The notes below the pieces were generated by a model, which ran no database searches, had not been told where the DNA came from, and saw only the letters and a program-made list of their open reading frames with translations. The position numbers were made by a program, and so were the translations under genes. Below are positions 25,861 through 32,868 of a stretch of 35,450 bases of DNA, in pieces. Location: NCBI GenBank assembly GCA_019418235.1, contig DYCH01000016.1, forward strand, positions 43,686 to 79,135, read 5' to 3'. Numbering within the stretch: position 1 is the stretch's first letter; each line of letters opens with the position of its first letter. The stretch comes from Sutterella sp. Its GTDB lineage: Bacteria > Pseudomonadota > Gammaproteobacteria > Burkholderiales > Burkholderiaceae_F.

Positions 25861-26997
25861 ATGGCAAAAGGCATTGCTTGGTTGGCAGGGGAGACTTCCG
25901 GCGACTATATCGCATCGCTTGTTTTACCGCATGTGAGTGCGCTCTATGAGGGCGAACGTATGTTCGGTATCGGTGGCGAAAAGATGGTTCAAGCAGGCCT
26001 TGAAGCTTGGTATCCGAGCTCTGAATTGGCTGTTCGCGGTTATGTGGAGGTACTTCAACGCTTGCCTCGTCTTTTGATGCTTCAAAAGGAGATGAAAAAG
26101 CGTGTTCTTGAAATTAATCCGAGAGCCTTCATCGGAGTGGATGCACCTGACTTCAATCTAGGGATTGAAACCTTTTTAAGAGAACGTGGTATCAAGACCA
26201 TCCATTTTGTTTGTCCCTCTATTTGGGCGTGGCGACCTGAACGTATTCACACGATCAAAAAGGCGGTCGACCATATGCTCTTGGTCTTTCCGTTTGAGAA
26301 AGAACTCATGGATAAGGCGGGGATTGACTCGACTTATATCGGTCATCCCTTGGCCCGTGAAATCCCGATGGAACCCGATAAACTCGCAGCACGCGAGCGT
26401 TTAGGTTTAGACGTTACGGGCCCCTTATTTGCCGTGATGCCAGGCTCTCGTCAAGCTGAAGTTGCTTGGTGTTCTCCGCACTTTTTTGGTGCTTGTGATC
26501 GTATCTTGGATTTTGATCGCACTTCTCACTTTGTGGTGCCGGCAGCCGATACAGACCGTGAAGTCCAGATTGTGAAGTTCTTGGAGCAATTCCCACGTGT
26601 GAAGGCGGCTACGACCTTGGTGCGTGGCAAGAGCCACGATGCGATGGAAGCTTCTGACGCTGTGTTGTTAGCTTCTGGGACGGCCGCTCTTGAAGCAGCG
26701 CTTTTTAAGCGCCCGATGGTGGTGGGCTATGCCATGCCAGGCTTTACCGGCATCATGATGCAGAAAAAGGGCATCATCAATTATGTGAGTTTGCCTAATA
26801 TCTTAGCCGGCGAACTTTTAGTGCCAGAACTTTTGCAGTATTACTGTCGAGCAGAACCTTTAGCTTTCCAACTTTGGGAAGCCTATCAAAAGCGAAATGA
26901 TGCACGTTTAATGGATCGCTTTACTCAAATGCATGATTCACTCTTGCGTGATACGCCCTCTTTAGCGACAGAAGCGATTAAGGGTGTTTGTGGCTAG
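25861..26997 (+). CDS. lpxB: Lipid A disaccharide synthase LpxB
   Basis: LpxB joins UDP-2,3-diacylglucosamine and lipid X to form the lipid A disaccharide (GT-B fold, family GT19). The 378 residues open with LAGETSGDYI, the family's glycine-rich GExSGD motif. Further motifs are IGVDAPDFNLGIE, CPSIWAWRPERIHTIKKAVD, VFPFEKEL, YIGHPLA, MPGSRQAEV and LASGTAALEAAL. GAGGAACGAG precedes the ATG. rnhB follows 5 bases after its stop. Confidence 0.97.
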   Translation: MAKGIAWLAGETSGDYIASLVLPHVSALYEGERMFGIGGEKMVQAGLEAWYPSSELAVRGYVEVLQRLPRLLMLQKEMKKRVLEINPRAFIGVDAPDFNLGIETFLRERGIKTIHFVCPSIWAWRPERIHTIKKAVDHMLLVFPFEKELMDKAGIDSTYIGHPLAREIPMEPDKLAARERLGLDVTGPLFAVMPGSRQAEVAWCSPHFFGACDRILDFDRTSHFVVPAADTDREVQIVKFLEQFPRVKAATTLVRGKSHDAMEASDAVLLASGTAALEAALFKRPMVVGYAMPGFTGIMMQKKGIINYVSLPNILAGELLVPELLQYYCRAEPLAFQLWEAYQKRNDARLMDRFTQMHDSLLRDTPSLATEAIKGVCG

Positions 26998-27002
26998 GAA
27001 AA

Positions 27003-27605
27003 ATGCAAGAATCAGACGATTTATTTGCCTCGCTCACCTATGAACTTACGGCCGGCGTCGATGAAGCCGGTCGTGGTGCGTTAGCAGGTAGCGTTATCGC
27101 TGCAGCGGTGATTCTCGATCCCGATCAACCGATCGCTGGCTTGGCTGACAGTAAAGCATTAAGCGCCGCACGACGTGAAGTTTTGGCCAAAGAAATTAAA
27201 CTTAAAGCGAAGGCTTGGGCGGTGGGTGAAGCCACTTGTGAAGAGGTTGATGAAATCAATGTTTTGCAAGCAGCCATGCTCGCCATGAAACGAGCCGTTC
27301 AAGCGTTAAAGGTGCAACCAGACTTTGTGCAGGTTGATGGCAATAAGCTTCCTCGTTGGGACTATTTAAGCGAAGCCATTGTCAAGGGCGATGCAAAAGT
27401 TCAAGCAATTTCTGCAGCATCCATTATTGCTAAAACAACGCGTGATGCGCAGATGATCGCTGCTGAAAAGTCTTATCCCGGGTATCATTTTGCTGTGCAT
27501 AAGGGATACGGAACGGCAGAACACTTGGCCGCACTTGAAAAGTTGGGGCCATCAGAGATTCACCGAAAGACGTTTTCTCGGATTAAGGAAATGGTAAAAG
27601 CATGA
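27003..27605 (+). CDS. rnhB: Ribonuclease HII
   Basis: RNase HII nicks DNA at misincorporated ribonucleotides and degrades RNA in hybrids. The 200-residue protein has VDEAGRGALAGSV with the first Asp-Glu pair of the active site (slightly diverged from the common GPLAGPV), LADSKALSAARRE, VDGNKLP and SAASIIAKTTRD. AGGA at 26996-26999 supports the ATG at 27003; an in-frame TTG inside lpxB is rejected. The stop overlaps the next start as ATGA. Placement after lpxB is the common proteobacterial arrangement. Confidence 0.96.
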   Translation: MQESDDLFASLTYELTAGVDEAGRGALAGSVIAAAVILDPDQPIAGLADSKALSAARREVLAKEIKLKAKAWAVGEATCEEVDEINVLQAAMLAMKRAVQALKVQPDFVQVDGNKLPRWDYLSEAIVKGDAKVQAISAASIIAKTTRDAQMIAAEKSYPGYHFAVHKGYGTAEHLAALEKLGPSEIHRKTFSRIKEMVKA

Positions 27606-28405
27606 GAGTGCAGAGAATAGAAAGTGATGCCAACGCGAAATACAAACGTTGGAAAAAGCTTTTTGACAATGCTCGAATGATGAAAAAAGAAGGAGCGACT
27701 TTAGCCGAAGGTGCTCACTTGGCGCAAGTTTGCCTTGAGAGAAAGGTTAAAGCTTCTGCGATGATCATTCGTGATTCTGAATCTTTTACTGATGAAACGC
27801 TTGCCTTGATTGAAGCGTTTGATCGGGCACGTGTGCCGGCGTACCTCTTGGATACGCGTCTTTATGATGCGATTAGTCCGGTTGAGCATGGAAGCGGTTT
27901 GATGCTCGAAGTGCCCATTGAGACGCCCGAAAAGCCTCAAAAGCTTCAAGCAGATGTTTTATACTTGGACGGCGTTCAAGATCCAGGGAATATCGGTACT
28001 TTGATTCGCTCTGCCGTGGCGGCGGGTATCAAGCATATTGCGGCTTCGCCCACAAGTGCTCACTTTTGGTCACCCAAAGCGCTTCGAGCCGGTATGGGCG
28101 CCCACTTTGCCGCTCATCTCTACGACAATGTAGAGCCTGAGGCATTGAGTGAACTCTTTGACGGCCAATGTTTGGCGGCGGACGCTCGTGGTGGAAAAGA
28201 CCTTTTTGCAACGACCGAGTGGGAAGCAACGCCTGTGGTTTGGATGATGGGTGCAGAAGGTCCGGGTTTGAGTGATCGAGCTTTAAAGGTAGCGCATCAA
28301 CGTTTCTACATTCCGATTGAAAAGGACTGTGAGTCTTTAAACGTTGCGGCAGCCGCAGCTGTTTGTATGTTTGAATTGCGTCGTCGACGTTTGTTGCAAA
28401 AGTAA
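27602..28405 (+). CDS. TrmH/SpoU-family RNA 2'-O-methyltransferase
   Basis: The 267-residue protein is a SPOUT methyltransferase of the TrmH/RlmB group, which methylates the 2'-OH of a ribose in rRNA or tRNA with S-adenosylmethionine. The C-terminal knotted domain carries the three family motifs: QDPGNIGTLIRSAVAAG, WMMGAEGPGLS and IPIEKDCESLNVAAAAAV. The N-terminal part (1-100) looks like the RNA-binding substrate domain of these enzymes. It is translationally coupled to rnhB by an ATGA overlap and closes the long conserved + strand block. The target nucleotide cannot be deduced. Confidence 0.92.
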   Translation: MRVQRIESDANAKYKRWKKLFDNARMMKKEGATLAEGAHLAQVCLERKVKASAMIIRDSESFTDETLALIEAFDRARVPAYLLDTRLYDAISPVEHGSGLMLEVPIETPEKPQKLQADVLYLDGVQDPGNIGTLIRSAVAAGIKHIAASPTSAHFWSPKALRAGMGAHFAAHLYDNVEPEALSELFDGQCLAADARGGKDLFATTEWEATPVVWMMGAEGPGLSDRALKVAHQRFYIPIEKDCESLNVAAAAAVCMFELRRRRLLQK

Positions 28406-28429
28406 GCGAACGACGCTGAGGCATCCATC

Positions 28430-28870
28430 GTGAAAGTTTTTAACTGTGTTTGCGAATTTGGCCACACTTTTGAAGGTTGGTTTGATTCCGTTGAAAGCTT
28501 GGATGAACAGATTGAAAAGAAGTGGGTGGCTTGCCCTTATTGTGAGACCACCAACGTTAAACGCATCCCGAGTGCTGCACACGTGCGAGGCTTTCGGGAT
28601 CAAGAGCGCTATGACGCTCAAGAAAAATTGGATGAACGTGAAGCGATTGTTCGCATGAGAGCAAAAGCGGTGAGTGCGGCAAGACGTTTGCTTAAAGACA
28701 GTGAAGATGTCGGCGAGCGTTTTGCCGAAGAAGCCCGAGCCGTTCATCAAGGAAAAGCACCGTCAAGGACGATACACGGGAAATGTACCCTTAACGATGC
28801 ACAAGATTTATTGGAAGAAGGGATCGGTGTTTTGCCGATTCCTGACGGTGTGATTCACACCAAAAATTAA
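28430..28870 (+). CDS. DUF1178 family protein
   Basis: A 146-residue soluble protein of the DUF1178 family, common in alpha- and betaproteobacteria but without an assigned function. The N-terminus FNCVCEFGHTFEGWF and the CPYC pair form a small zinc-ribbon-like element (C, H, C, C). The C-terminal half has the family motif VGERFAEEARAVHQGKAPSRTIHG and ends with LLEEGIGVLPIP. The start is GTG at 28430, with GAGG about 9 bases upstream. It follows the methyltransferase by 24 bases and may be read through with it. Confidence 0.88.
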   Translation: MKVFNCVCEFGHTFEGWFDSVESLDEQIEKKWVACPYCETTNVKRIPSAAHVRGFRDQERYDAQEKLDEREAIVRMRAKAVSAARRLLKDSEDVGERFAEEARAVHQGKAPSRTIHGKCTLNDAQDLLEEGIGVLPIPDGVIHTKN

Positions 28871-28892
28871 AAGTTGGAAGGTAGATTTAACC

Positions 28893-29381
28893 ATGGCGCT
28901 TTTTGGACAATTATCAACTCCTACGAAAGCATTGCCGCTGATTGATTTAACCAGCGCAGACATCATGATGGAATTGCTCGAAGAGGTGGCAATTACCGCT
29001 TCGACGGCTGACTATATTGATCAACATGAACCGCACCACCCGGAAGCGGCTGAAATTCATGAACAAGCCAATGATGTTTACCAAGACTTTTTAAATATCC
29101 TCAAGGGTAAGGTTAAGGATAAGCGTATTAACCGTAAGTCTGGTTACGATCCTGAAGATTTGCGCGAACATTTTGCTAAGAATGAAAAGGATGTTGAGGG
29201 CGACATTCTTGAATTCACGTTAAAGCGTTTCTTAGCCGAATTTATTCGTTTGAGTCGCCTATCTATGGAAAACCATGAAGCGATGTCTCGTCGCGAATAC
29301 TATGCCTTTATGAGCGGTTGGGCCCATTATTTTGCTGGCCTTGCTCCTGATGAAACGCCTCCGACGGATCCGGCTAAGTAA
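28893..29381 (+). CDS. Uncharacterised helical protein, 162 aa
   Basis: I do not recognise a family. The 162 residues lack a signal peptide or membrane segment and look mainly helical and acidic, with a His/Glu-rich stretch (DQHEPHHPEAAEIHEQ) at about 42-58. The ribosome site GGAAGG lies 14 bases before the ATG. It stands 22 bases after the DUF1178 gene and 11 bases before a small membrane protein gene, so the three probably share one transcript that ends at the terminator at 29606. Codon use matches the neighbouring core genes, which argues against recent acquisition. Confidence 0.8.
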   Translation: MALFGQLSTPTKALPLIDLTSADIMMELLEEVAITASTADYIDQHEPHHPEAAEIHEQANDVYQDFLNILKGKVKDKRINRKSGYDPEDLREHFAKNEKDVEGDILEFTLKRFLAEFIRLSRLSMENHEAMSRREYYAFMSGWAHYFAGLAPDETPPTDPAK

Positions 29382-29392
29382 AGAGGCTCACG

Positions 29393-29587
29393 ATGGCACA
29401 AAAGAAATTTAATAAAACCGTTCGTTTGATTTTAAATATCCTCTTTACGATCGTTGTGATCGCAGGCATCGTGATGGGATGGAATAAGGAAATTGATGAC
29501 CCAGATGCATGGTTTCCGAATGAGGTAAAGAGCGAGCCTGCTACGCCTGCTGCAGAGCAACCCGCACAACCAGTCGAGAAAAAATAA
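29393..29587 (+). CDS. Small single-span membrane protein, 64 aa
   Basis: No family recognised. The 64-residue protein has a basic N-terminus (AQKKFNKTVR), one hydrophobic segment of about 19 residues (LILNILFTIVVIAGIVMGW), then an acidic, Pro/Ala/Glu-rich tail (EPATPAAEQPAQPVEKK) that is probably disordered in the periplasm. GAGG is 7 bases before the ATG. It follows the uncharacterised helical protein by 11 bases and precedes a terminator. Confidence 0.75.
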   Translation: MAQKKFNKTVRLILNILFTIVVIAGIVMGWNKEIDDPDAWFPNEVKSEPATPAAEQPAQPVEKK

Positions 29588-29605
29588 TAACCTCAAAACA
29601 AATAT

Positions 29606-29632
29606 GGAAGGCAAAGAAGTCTTCCTTTTTTA
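29606..29632 (+). terminator. Terminator after the small membrane protein
   Basis: GGAAG (29606-29610) and CTTCC (29621-29625) form a 5-bp stem followed by TTTTTTATG. The stem is short but the T-run is clear. It closes the DUF1178-to-membrane-protein unit. Confidence 0.6.
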
Positions 29633-29665
29633 TGCTTAACAACTTGATATATTGAGGAGACAACG

Positions 29666-29920
29666 TTGAAATATCCGGTTGCCGTAACCATTGAAAATGG
29701 AGTGTATTCAGCTGAAATGCCTGATTTTCCAGGTGTTATCACAGAGGCAGATACTCTAGGAGAGTTAAAAGTTTCAATTAAAGAAGCTGCCTTTGGTTGG
29801 ATAGAGTCTGAGATCAAGTGTGGAAGAGAAATTTCTAAACCTTCTTCAATCGAGATTCTCTCATCGAACAAGTATTATGATGATTGCCTTTGGTTATTGG
29901 TTGATTTAGCAAAAAATTAA
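29666..29920 (+). CDS. HicB-like antitoxin domain protein, shortened and without HicA
   Basis: The 84 residues match the HicB partial-RNase-H-fold domain: KYPVAVTIENGVYSAEMPDFPG, ITEADTLGELKVSIKEAAFGW and a following PSS turn. The text ends at CLWLLVDLAKN, where longer HicB proteins continue into a C-terminal DNA-binding (RHH or HTH) domain. HicB normally neutralises the HicA mRNA interferase encoded beside it, but no HicA-like gene (small, with a GSHH motif) is visible on either side. The start is TTG; GAGGAG at 29654-29659, six bases upstream, makes it convincing. The gene is more AT-rich than its left neighbours. It may be a relic of a toxin-antitoxin system or a stand-alone regulator. Confidence 0.7.
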   Translation: MKYPVAVTIENGVYSAEMPDFPGVITEADTLGELKVSIKEAAFGWIESEIKCGREISKPSSIEILSSNKYYDDCLWLLVDLAKN

Positions 29921-29948
29921 ATAAGGAAGGCCTTTTGACCTTCTTTAT
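29921..29948. terminator. Bidirectional terminator between the hicB-like gene and gltS
   Basis: ATAAGGAAGG and CCTTCTTTAT form a 10-bp stem with one wobble and an 8-base loop between two converging genes. On the minus strand the stem is followed by TTAATTTTTT, so it should end gltS well; on the plus strand the T-run is inside the stem. Confidence 0.7.
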
Positions 29949-29964
29949 TTCAATGGTACATTAA

Positions 29965-31188
29965 TTAAAGTGTGCCAAACCAAGTAATGGTCAGCGCATT
30001 GATAAAGTCAATCAGGAAGGCCCCCACAAGACTGACCACCAACCAAGCCTTCGGATTGTGACCGTACTTTTCACCTAAACCCTGCATATTGGTCAAACCC
30101 GTTGAGGTTGAACCCATACAGAAACCACAGCCGCCGACCGTTAACATCACGGCATCGTAATTGCGTCCGAAAAGATTAAAGAGTACGCCCCAGGCAAAGG
30201 CTAACAAAAGAGCCAATTGGCACAACCAGATCGTAAGAAGTGGCAAAGCCAAGTGAACCAATTCATTGAGCTTTAAGCTCACGATGGCCATTGTCACAAA
30301 GAGAGCTAAAGAGATTTCCGCAATAGCGTTCGTTGCCTTATCGTTTTCATTGAAAAAGCCGAAGTAGTCACTTACGTTACGGAAGATGGCCGCAGCGATC
30401 ATAGAGCCGATATAAACGGGGAGTGTGAGATAGGCACCCAATTCTTCAGAGATGAGTTTGCCCATACTCATACAGATGAGAATCACCGTCAAGGCTTTGA
30501 GAATATCAGAGGTCCAAGAGCGACCGTCTTTGTGCAAATCCACCGGATCAACATTGGTGGTTTGGCTGATTTCTTTGCGCGTCATATCAGGGGTTTTTAC
30601 CTTGTAGCGCTTAATCAACCATTCACCGATCGGTCCGCCGATTAACAAAGAGTTTGTCATGGCAAGCGTTGCTGAAGTAATAGCAACGGCGGTAGCACCC
30701 GTTAAGCCATAGGTTTGTTCAAAGTAAGGACCAAAGGCAGCAGAAGTACCCAAACCACCCATCAAGGAAACGGAACCCACCATAATCCCGTATTGAGGAT
30801 TAATGTCTAATAGCGAAGCTACGCTCATCCCCAAGACGTTTTGCATGATGGTTAAACCAGTAACTGCCACCAAGAAAAACGCCAGCATAATGCCGCCTTT
30901 ACGTACTACTTTAATGCTCGCCATCAAGCCGATGGTCGTGAAAAAGGCAATCATGAGTTGCTTTTGCATGGTGGGATCGAAGGTCACACGGGCAATGTCA
31001 AAGCCTTGAAGCAAAGATAATGTGACGGCAACGATAATACCGCCCACAACGGGGGAAGCAACGGAGAGGCGTTGAAGTACAGAAACTTTTTTCTTGACCC
31101 ATGTACCGAAATAGTAGACGAGTGCGGCAATGGTGAGAGCTTCTAAACTGCCGAAGTGGATGGTCAAAATATCGGTAGCGGGCGTCAT
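29965..31188 (-). CDS. gltS: Sodium/glutamate symporter GltS
   Basis: GltS imports L-glutamate with Na+ across the inner membrane (ESS family). The 407-residue protein has ten or so membrane segments in two halves related by an inverted repeat. The family's glycine-rich re-entrant loops appear as GGLGTSAAFGPYFEQTYG and, near the end, GGCGFCMGSTSTGLTNMQ. It is transcribed alone, with its own terminator. The sequence just upstream of the ATG is pyrimidine-rich (CTTTTTCTTATTTTCTT) and shows no ribosome site, so initiation may be inefficient or follow an unusual path. It is the first of the amino-acid-metabolism genes at the right end of the window. Confidence 0.93.
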   Translation of the reverse strand: MTPATDILTIHFGSLEALTIAALVYYFGTWVKKKVSVLQRLSVASPVVGGIIVAVTLSLLQGFDIARVTFDPTMQKQLMIAFFTTIGLMASIKVVRKGGIMLAFFLVAVTGLTIMQNVLGMSVASLLDINPQYGIMVGSVSLMGGLGTSAAFGPYFEQTYGLTGATAVAITSATLAMTNSLLIGGPIGEWLIKRYKVKTPDMTRKEISQTTNVDPVDLHKDGRSWTSDILKALTVILICMSMGKLISEELGAYLTLPVYIGSMIAAAIFRNVSDYFGFFNENDKATNAIAEISLALFVTMAIVSLKLNELVHLALPLLTIWLCQLALLLAFAWGVLFNLFGRNYDAVMLTVGGCGFCMGSTSTGLTNMQGLGEKYGHNPKAWLVVSLVGAFLIDFINALTITWFGTL

Positions 31189-31277
31189 AAGAAAATAAGA
31201 AAAAGGTTTATGGACGAATCGAACTGTACCCGTTACCTAAGTAAAAGCATATAGGGGAAAACTTGCAAATGAATTCC

Positions 31278-31316
31278 CCAAAAGAAAACTCCTGAAGTGT
31301 CAATCGCTTCAGGAGT
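31278..31316 (-). terminator. Rho-independent terminator of argH
   Basis: On the minus strand ACTCCTGAAG and CTTCAGGAGT form a perfect 10-bp stem with a 9-base loop, followed by TTCTTTTGG. It lies 10 bases after the argH stop and separates argH from gltS. Confidence 0.85.
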
Positions 31317-31325
31317 GTTGCTGCA

Positions 31326-32705
31326 TTATCGATTTAAATGTTTTTCTGCCAACTCAATTTGTTCTTTAACTTGACTGTGACCCGTACCTCCATAAGATGT
31401 TCGAGCCGCTACGCACTGTTCAAGTGAGATACATTGATGAATATCGTCTTCGATCAAGTCTGAGAATTGGTGGTATTCATCCAATGTGAGCGTTTCAAGA
31501 TCCTTACCGTTTTTGGTGCAATAGTTGACGATATGGCCAACAATGTGATGTGCTTGACGGAAGGGGACACCTTTGCGAGCAAGGTAGTCAGCTAAGTCAG
31601 TTGCGTTAGAGTAACCTCGACCTGCACCCATACGAGTTTGCTCTTCATTTACCTTCATTTTTTGCAACATCGGTGCCAGCACACGAAGACTAATCATGAG
31701 CGTATCAATGGAGTCAAAAGTTGGTTCTTTGTCTTCACTCATGTCGGTATTAAATGCAAGTGGTAATCCTTTCATCATTGTGAGCATGGCTTGAAGGTTG
31801 CCGTACATGCGACCGGTTTTTCCACGGATCTTTTCGGCAACATCTGGATTTTTCTTATTTGGCATGATAGATGACCCTGTGCAGAAGTCATCCGAGAGTT
31901 CGAAGAACTTAAAATCTTGACTAGCAAAGAGAACGATTTCTTCAGCCATTCGGCTTAAATGCATGAAACAGATGGCAGTTGCACTATTGAGCTCAATTAA
32001 ATGATCTCGGTTGCCAATAGTATCAACCGAATTTTCAGTGGGTTCTGAAAATCCCATGAACTTCGCTGTCATAAAGCGATCAATCGGGAAGGTGGTTCCA
32101 GCCATCGCGGCTGTTCCCAAGGGGCACTTATTTAGGCGCTTATAGGTGTCATCTAAGCGTCCGATATCGCGTTCTAGCATCCAAAAGTAGGCCATTAACC
32201 AGTGTGAAAATAAAATAGGTTGACCTGTTTGAAAGTGGGTGTAGCCAGGGAACATTACCCCCATGTACTCTTTGGATTTTTCGATAATAACTTCTTGGAG
32301 GTGCTTAATGGCAACCTTCAAGTCAATAATGGCTTGTCTTGTATAGAGTCGAACATCAAGTTGGGCTTGGTCGTTACGGCTGCGGGCGGTGTGCATTTTG
32401 CCACCAACGGGACCAATGATTTCAGTCAAGCGTCGTTCAATTGCCATTTGAATATCTTCATCGGAGACGTCAAAAATAAATTGACCGTTTTTGACCTCAT
32501 CTTCGACTTGATCTAGACCTTTAAGAATAAGAGCGCAGTCTTCTTTAGACAAAATCCCTTGTTCGCCTAACATATGAACGTGAGCACGACTGCCGATAAT
32601 GGAAAAAGGAGTGACACGCTTTTCGATCAAAATCGTAGCGTTGAACTCTTCAACTAAATGATCGGTCGGTAAATCAAAACGACCACCCCACATCTTCTCT
32701 GACAT
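31326..32705 (-). CDS. argH: Argininosuccinate lyase
   Basis: ArgH cleaves argininosuccinate to arginine and fumarate, the last step of arginine synthesis. The 459-residue protein is of normal length. It carries HTARSRNDQ (about 105-113), the catalytic base His157 in GYTHFQTGQP, and the superfamily signature GSSIMPNKKNPDVAEKIRGK with the mobile catalytic Ser (about 278-279). AAGGAG is 8 bases before the ATG on the minus strand. It has its own promoter and terminator, and diverges from an ornithine-cyclodeaminase-family gene, linking two arginine/ornithine functions. No other arg genes are in the window. Confidence 0.98.
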   Translation of the reverse strand: MSEKMWGGRFDLPTDHLVEEFNATILIEKRVTPFSIIGSRAHVHMLGEQGILSKEDCALILKGLDQVEDEVKNGQFIFDVSDEDIQMAIERRLTEIIGPVGGKMHTARSRNDQAQLDVRLYTRQAIIDLKVAIKHLQEVIIEKSKEYMGVMFPGYTHFQTGQPILFSHWLMAYFWMLERDIGRLDDTYKRLNKCPLGTAAMAGTTFPIDRFMTAKFMGFSEPTENSVDTIGNRDHLIELNSATAICFMHLSRMAEEIVLFASQDFKFFELSDDFCTGSSIMPNKKNPDVAEKIRGKTGRMYGNLQAMLTMMKGLPLAFNTDMSEDKEPTFDSIDTLMISLRVLAPMLQKMKVNEEQTRMGAGRGYSNATDLADYLARKGVPFRQAHHIVGHIVNYCTKNGKDLETLTLDEYHQFSDLIEDDIHQCISLEQCVAARTSYGGTGHSQVKEQIELAEKHLNR

Positions 32706-32735
32706 TATTGTTCTCCTTGGACTGAAAACTCATCA

Positions 32736-32764
32736 AGCATAGCACTGCGAAAGCACTGAAACAA
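32736..32764 (-). promoter_or_regulatory. Predicted argH promoter
   Basis: On the minus strand TTGTTT (-35, 32759-32764) and TATGCT (-10, 32736-32741) are 17 bases apart, ideal sigma-70 spacing. Transcription would begin near 32729, leaving about 25 bases before the argH ATG. The spacer holds two direct repeats described separately. Confidence 0.6.
32741..32758. repeat. Direct repeat AGCACTG in the argH promoter spacer
   Basis: AGCACTG occurs at 32741-32747 and 32752-32758, an 11-base period, one helical turn apart. Both copies sit almost exactly between the predicted -35 and -10 elements of argH, so a protein bound there would cover the promoter. The regulator is unknown; the E. coli ArgR box is a different, palindromic AT-rich site. 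Confidence 0.5.
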
Positions 32765-32868
32765 TCGGACGAAACACTAAGATAACCTCAATATCTAGGC
32801 AATTCCCTGATAGCAACCCTATAAACCATTTTCTAAAATGATTTACTGTGTTTGAAGGAGTGAGAGTC

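Noticed and set aside
29645..29653. Extended -10-like TGATATATT before the hicB-like gene
   Set aside because: Transcription would start at about the ribosome site GAGGAG (29654-29659), leaving it out of or at the very end of the RNA. No -35 partner is visible.
29588..29965. Search for a HicA toxin gene beside the HicB-like gene
   Set aside because: No short frame on either strand has the HicA double-stranded-RNA-binding features (conserved GSHH-type motif); the flanks are terminators.
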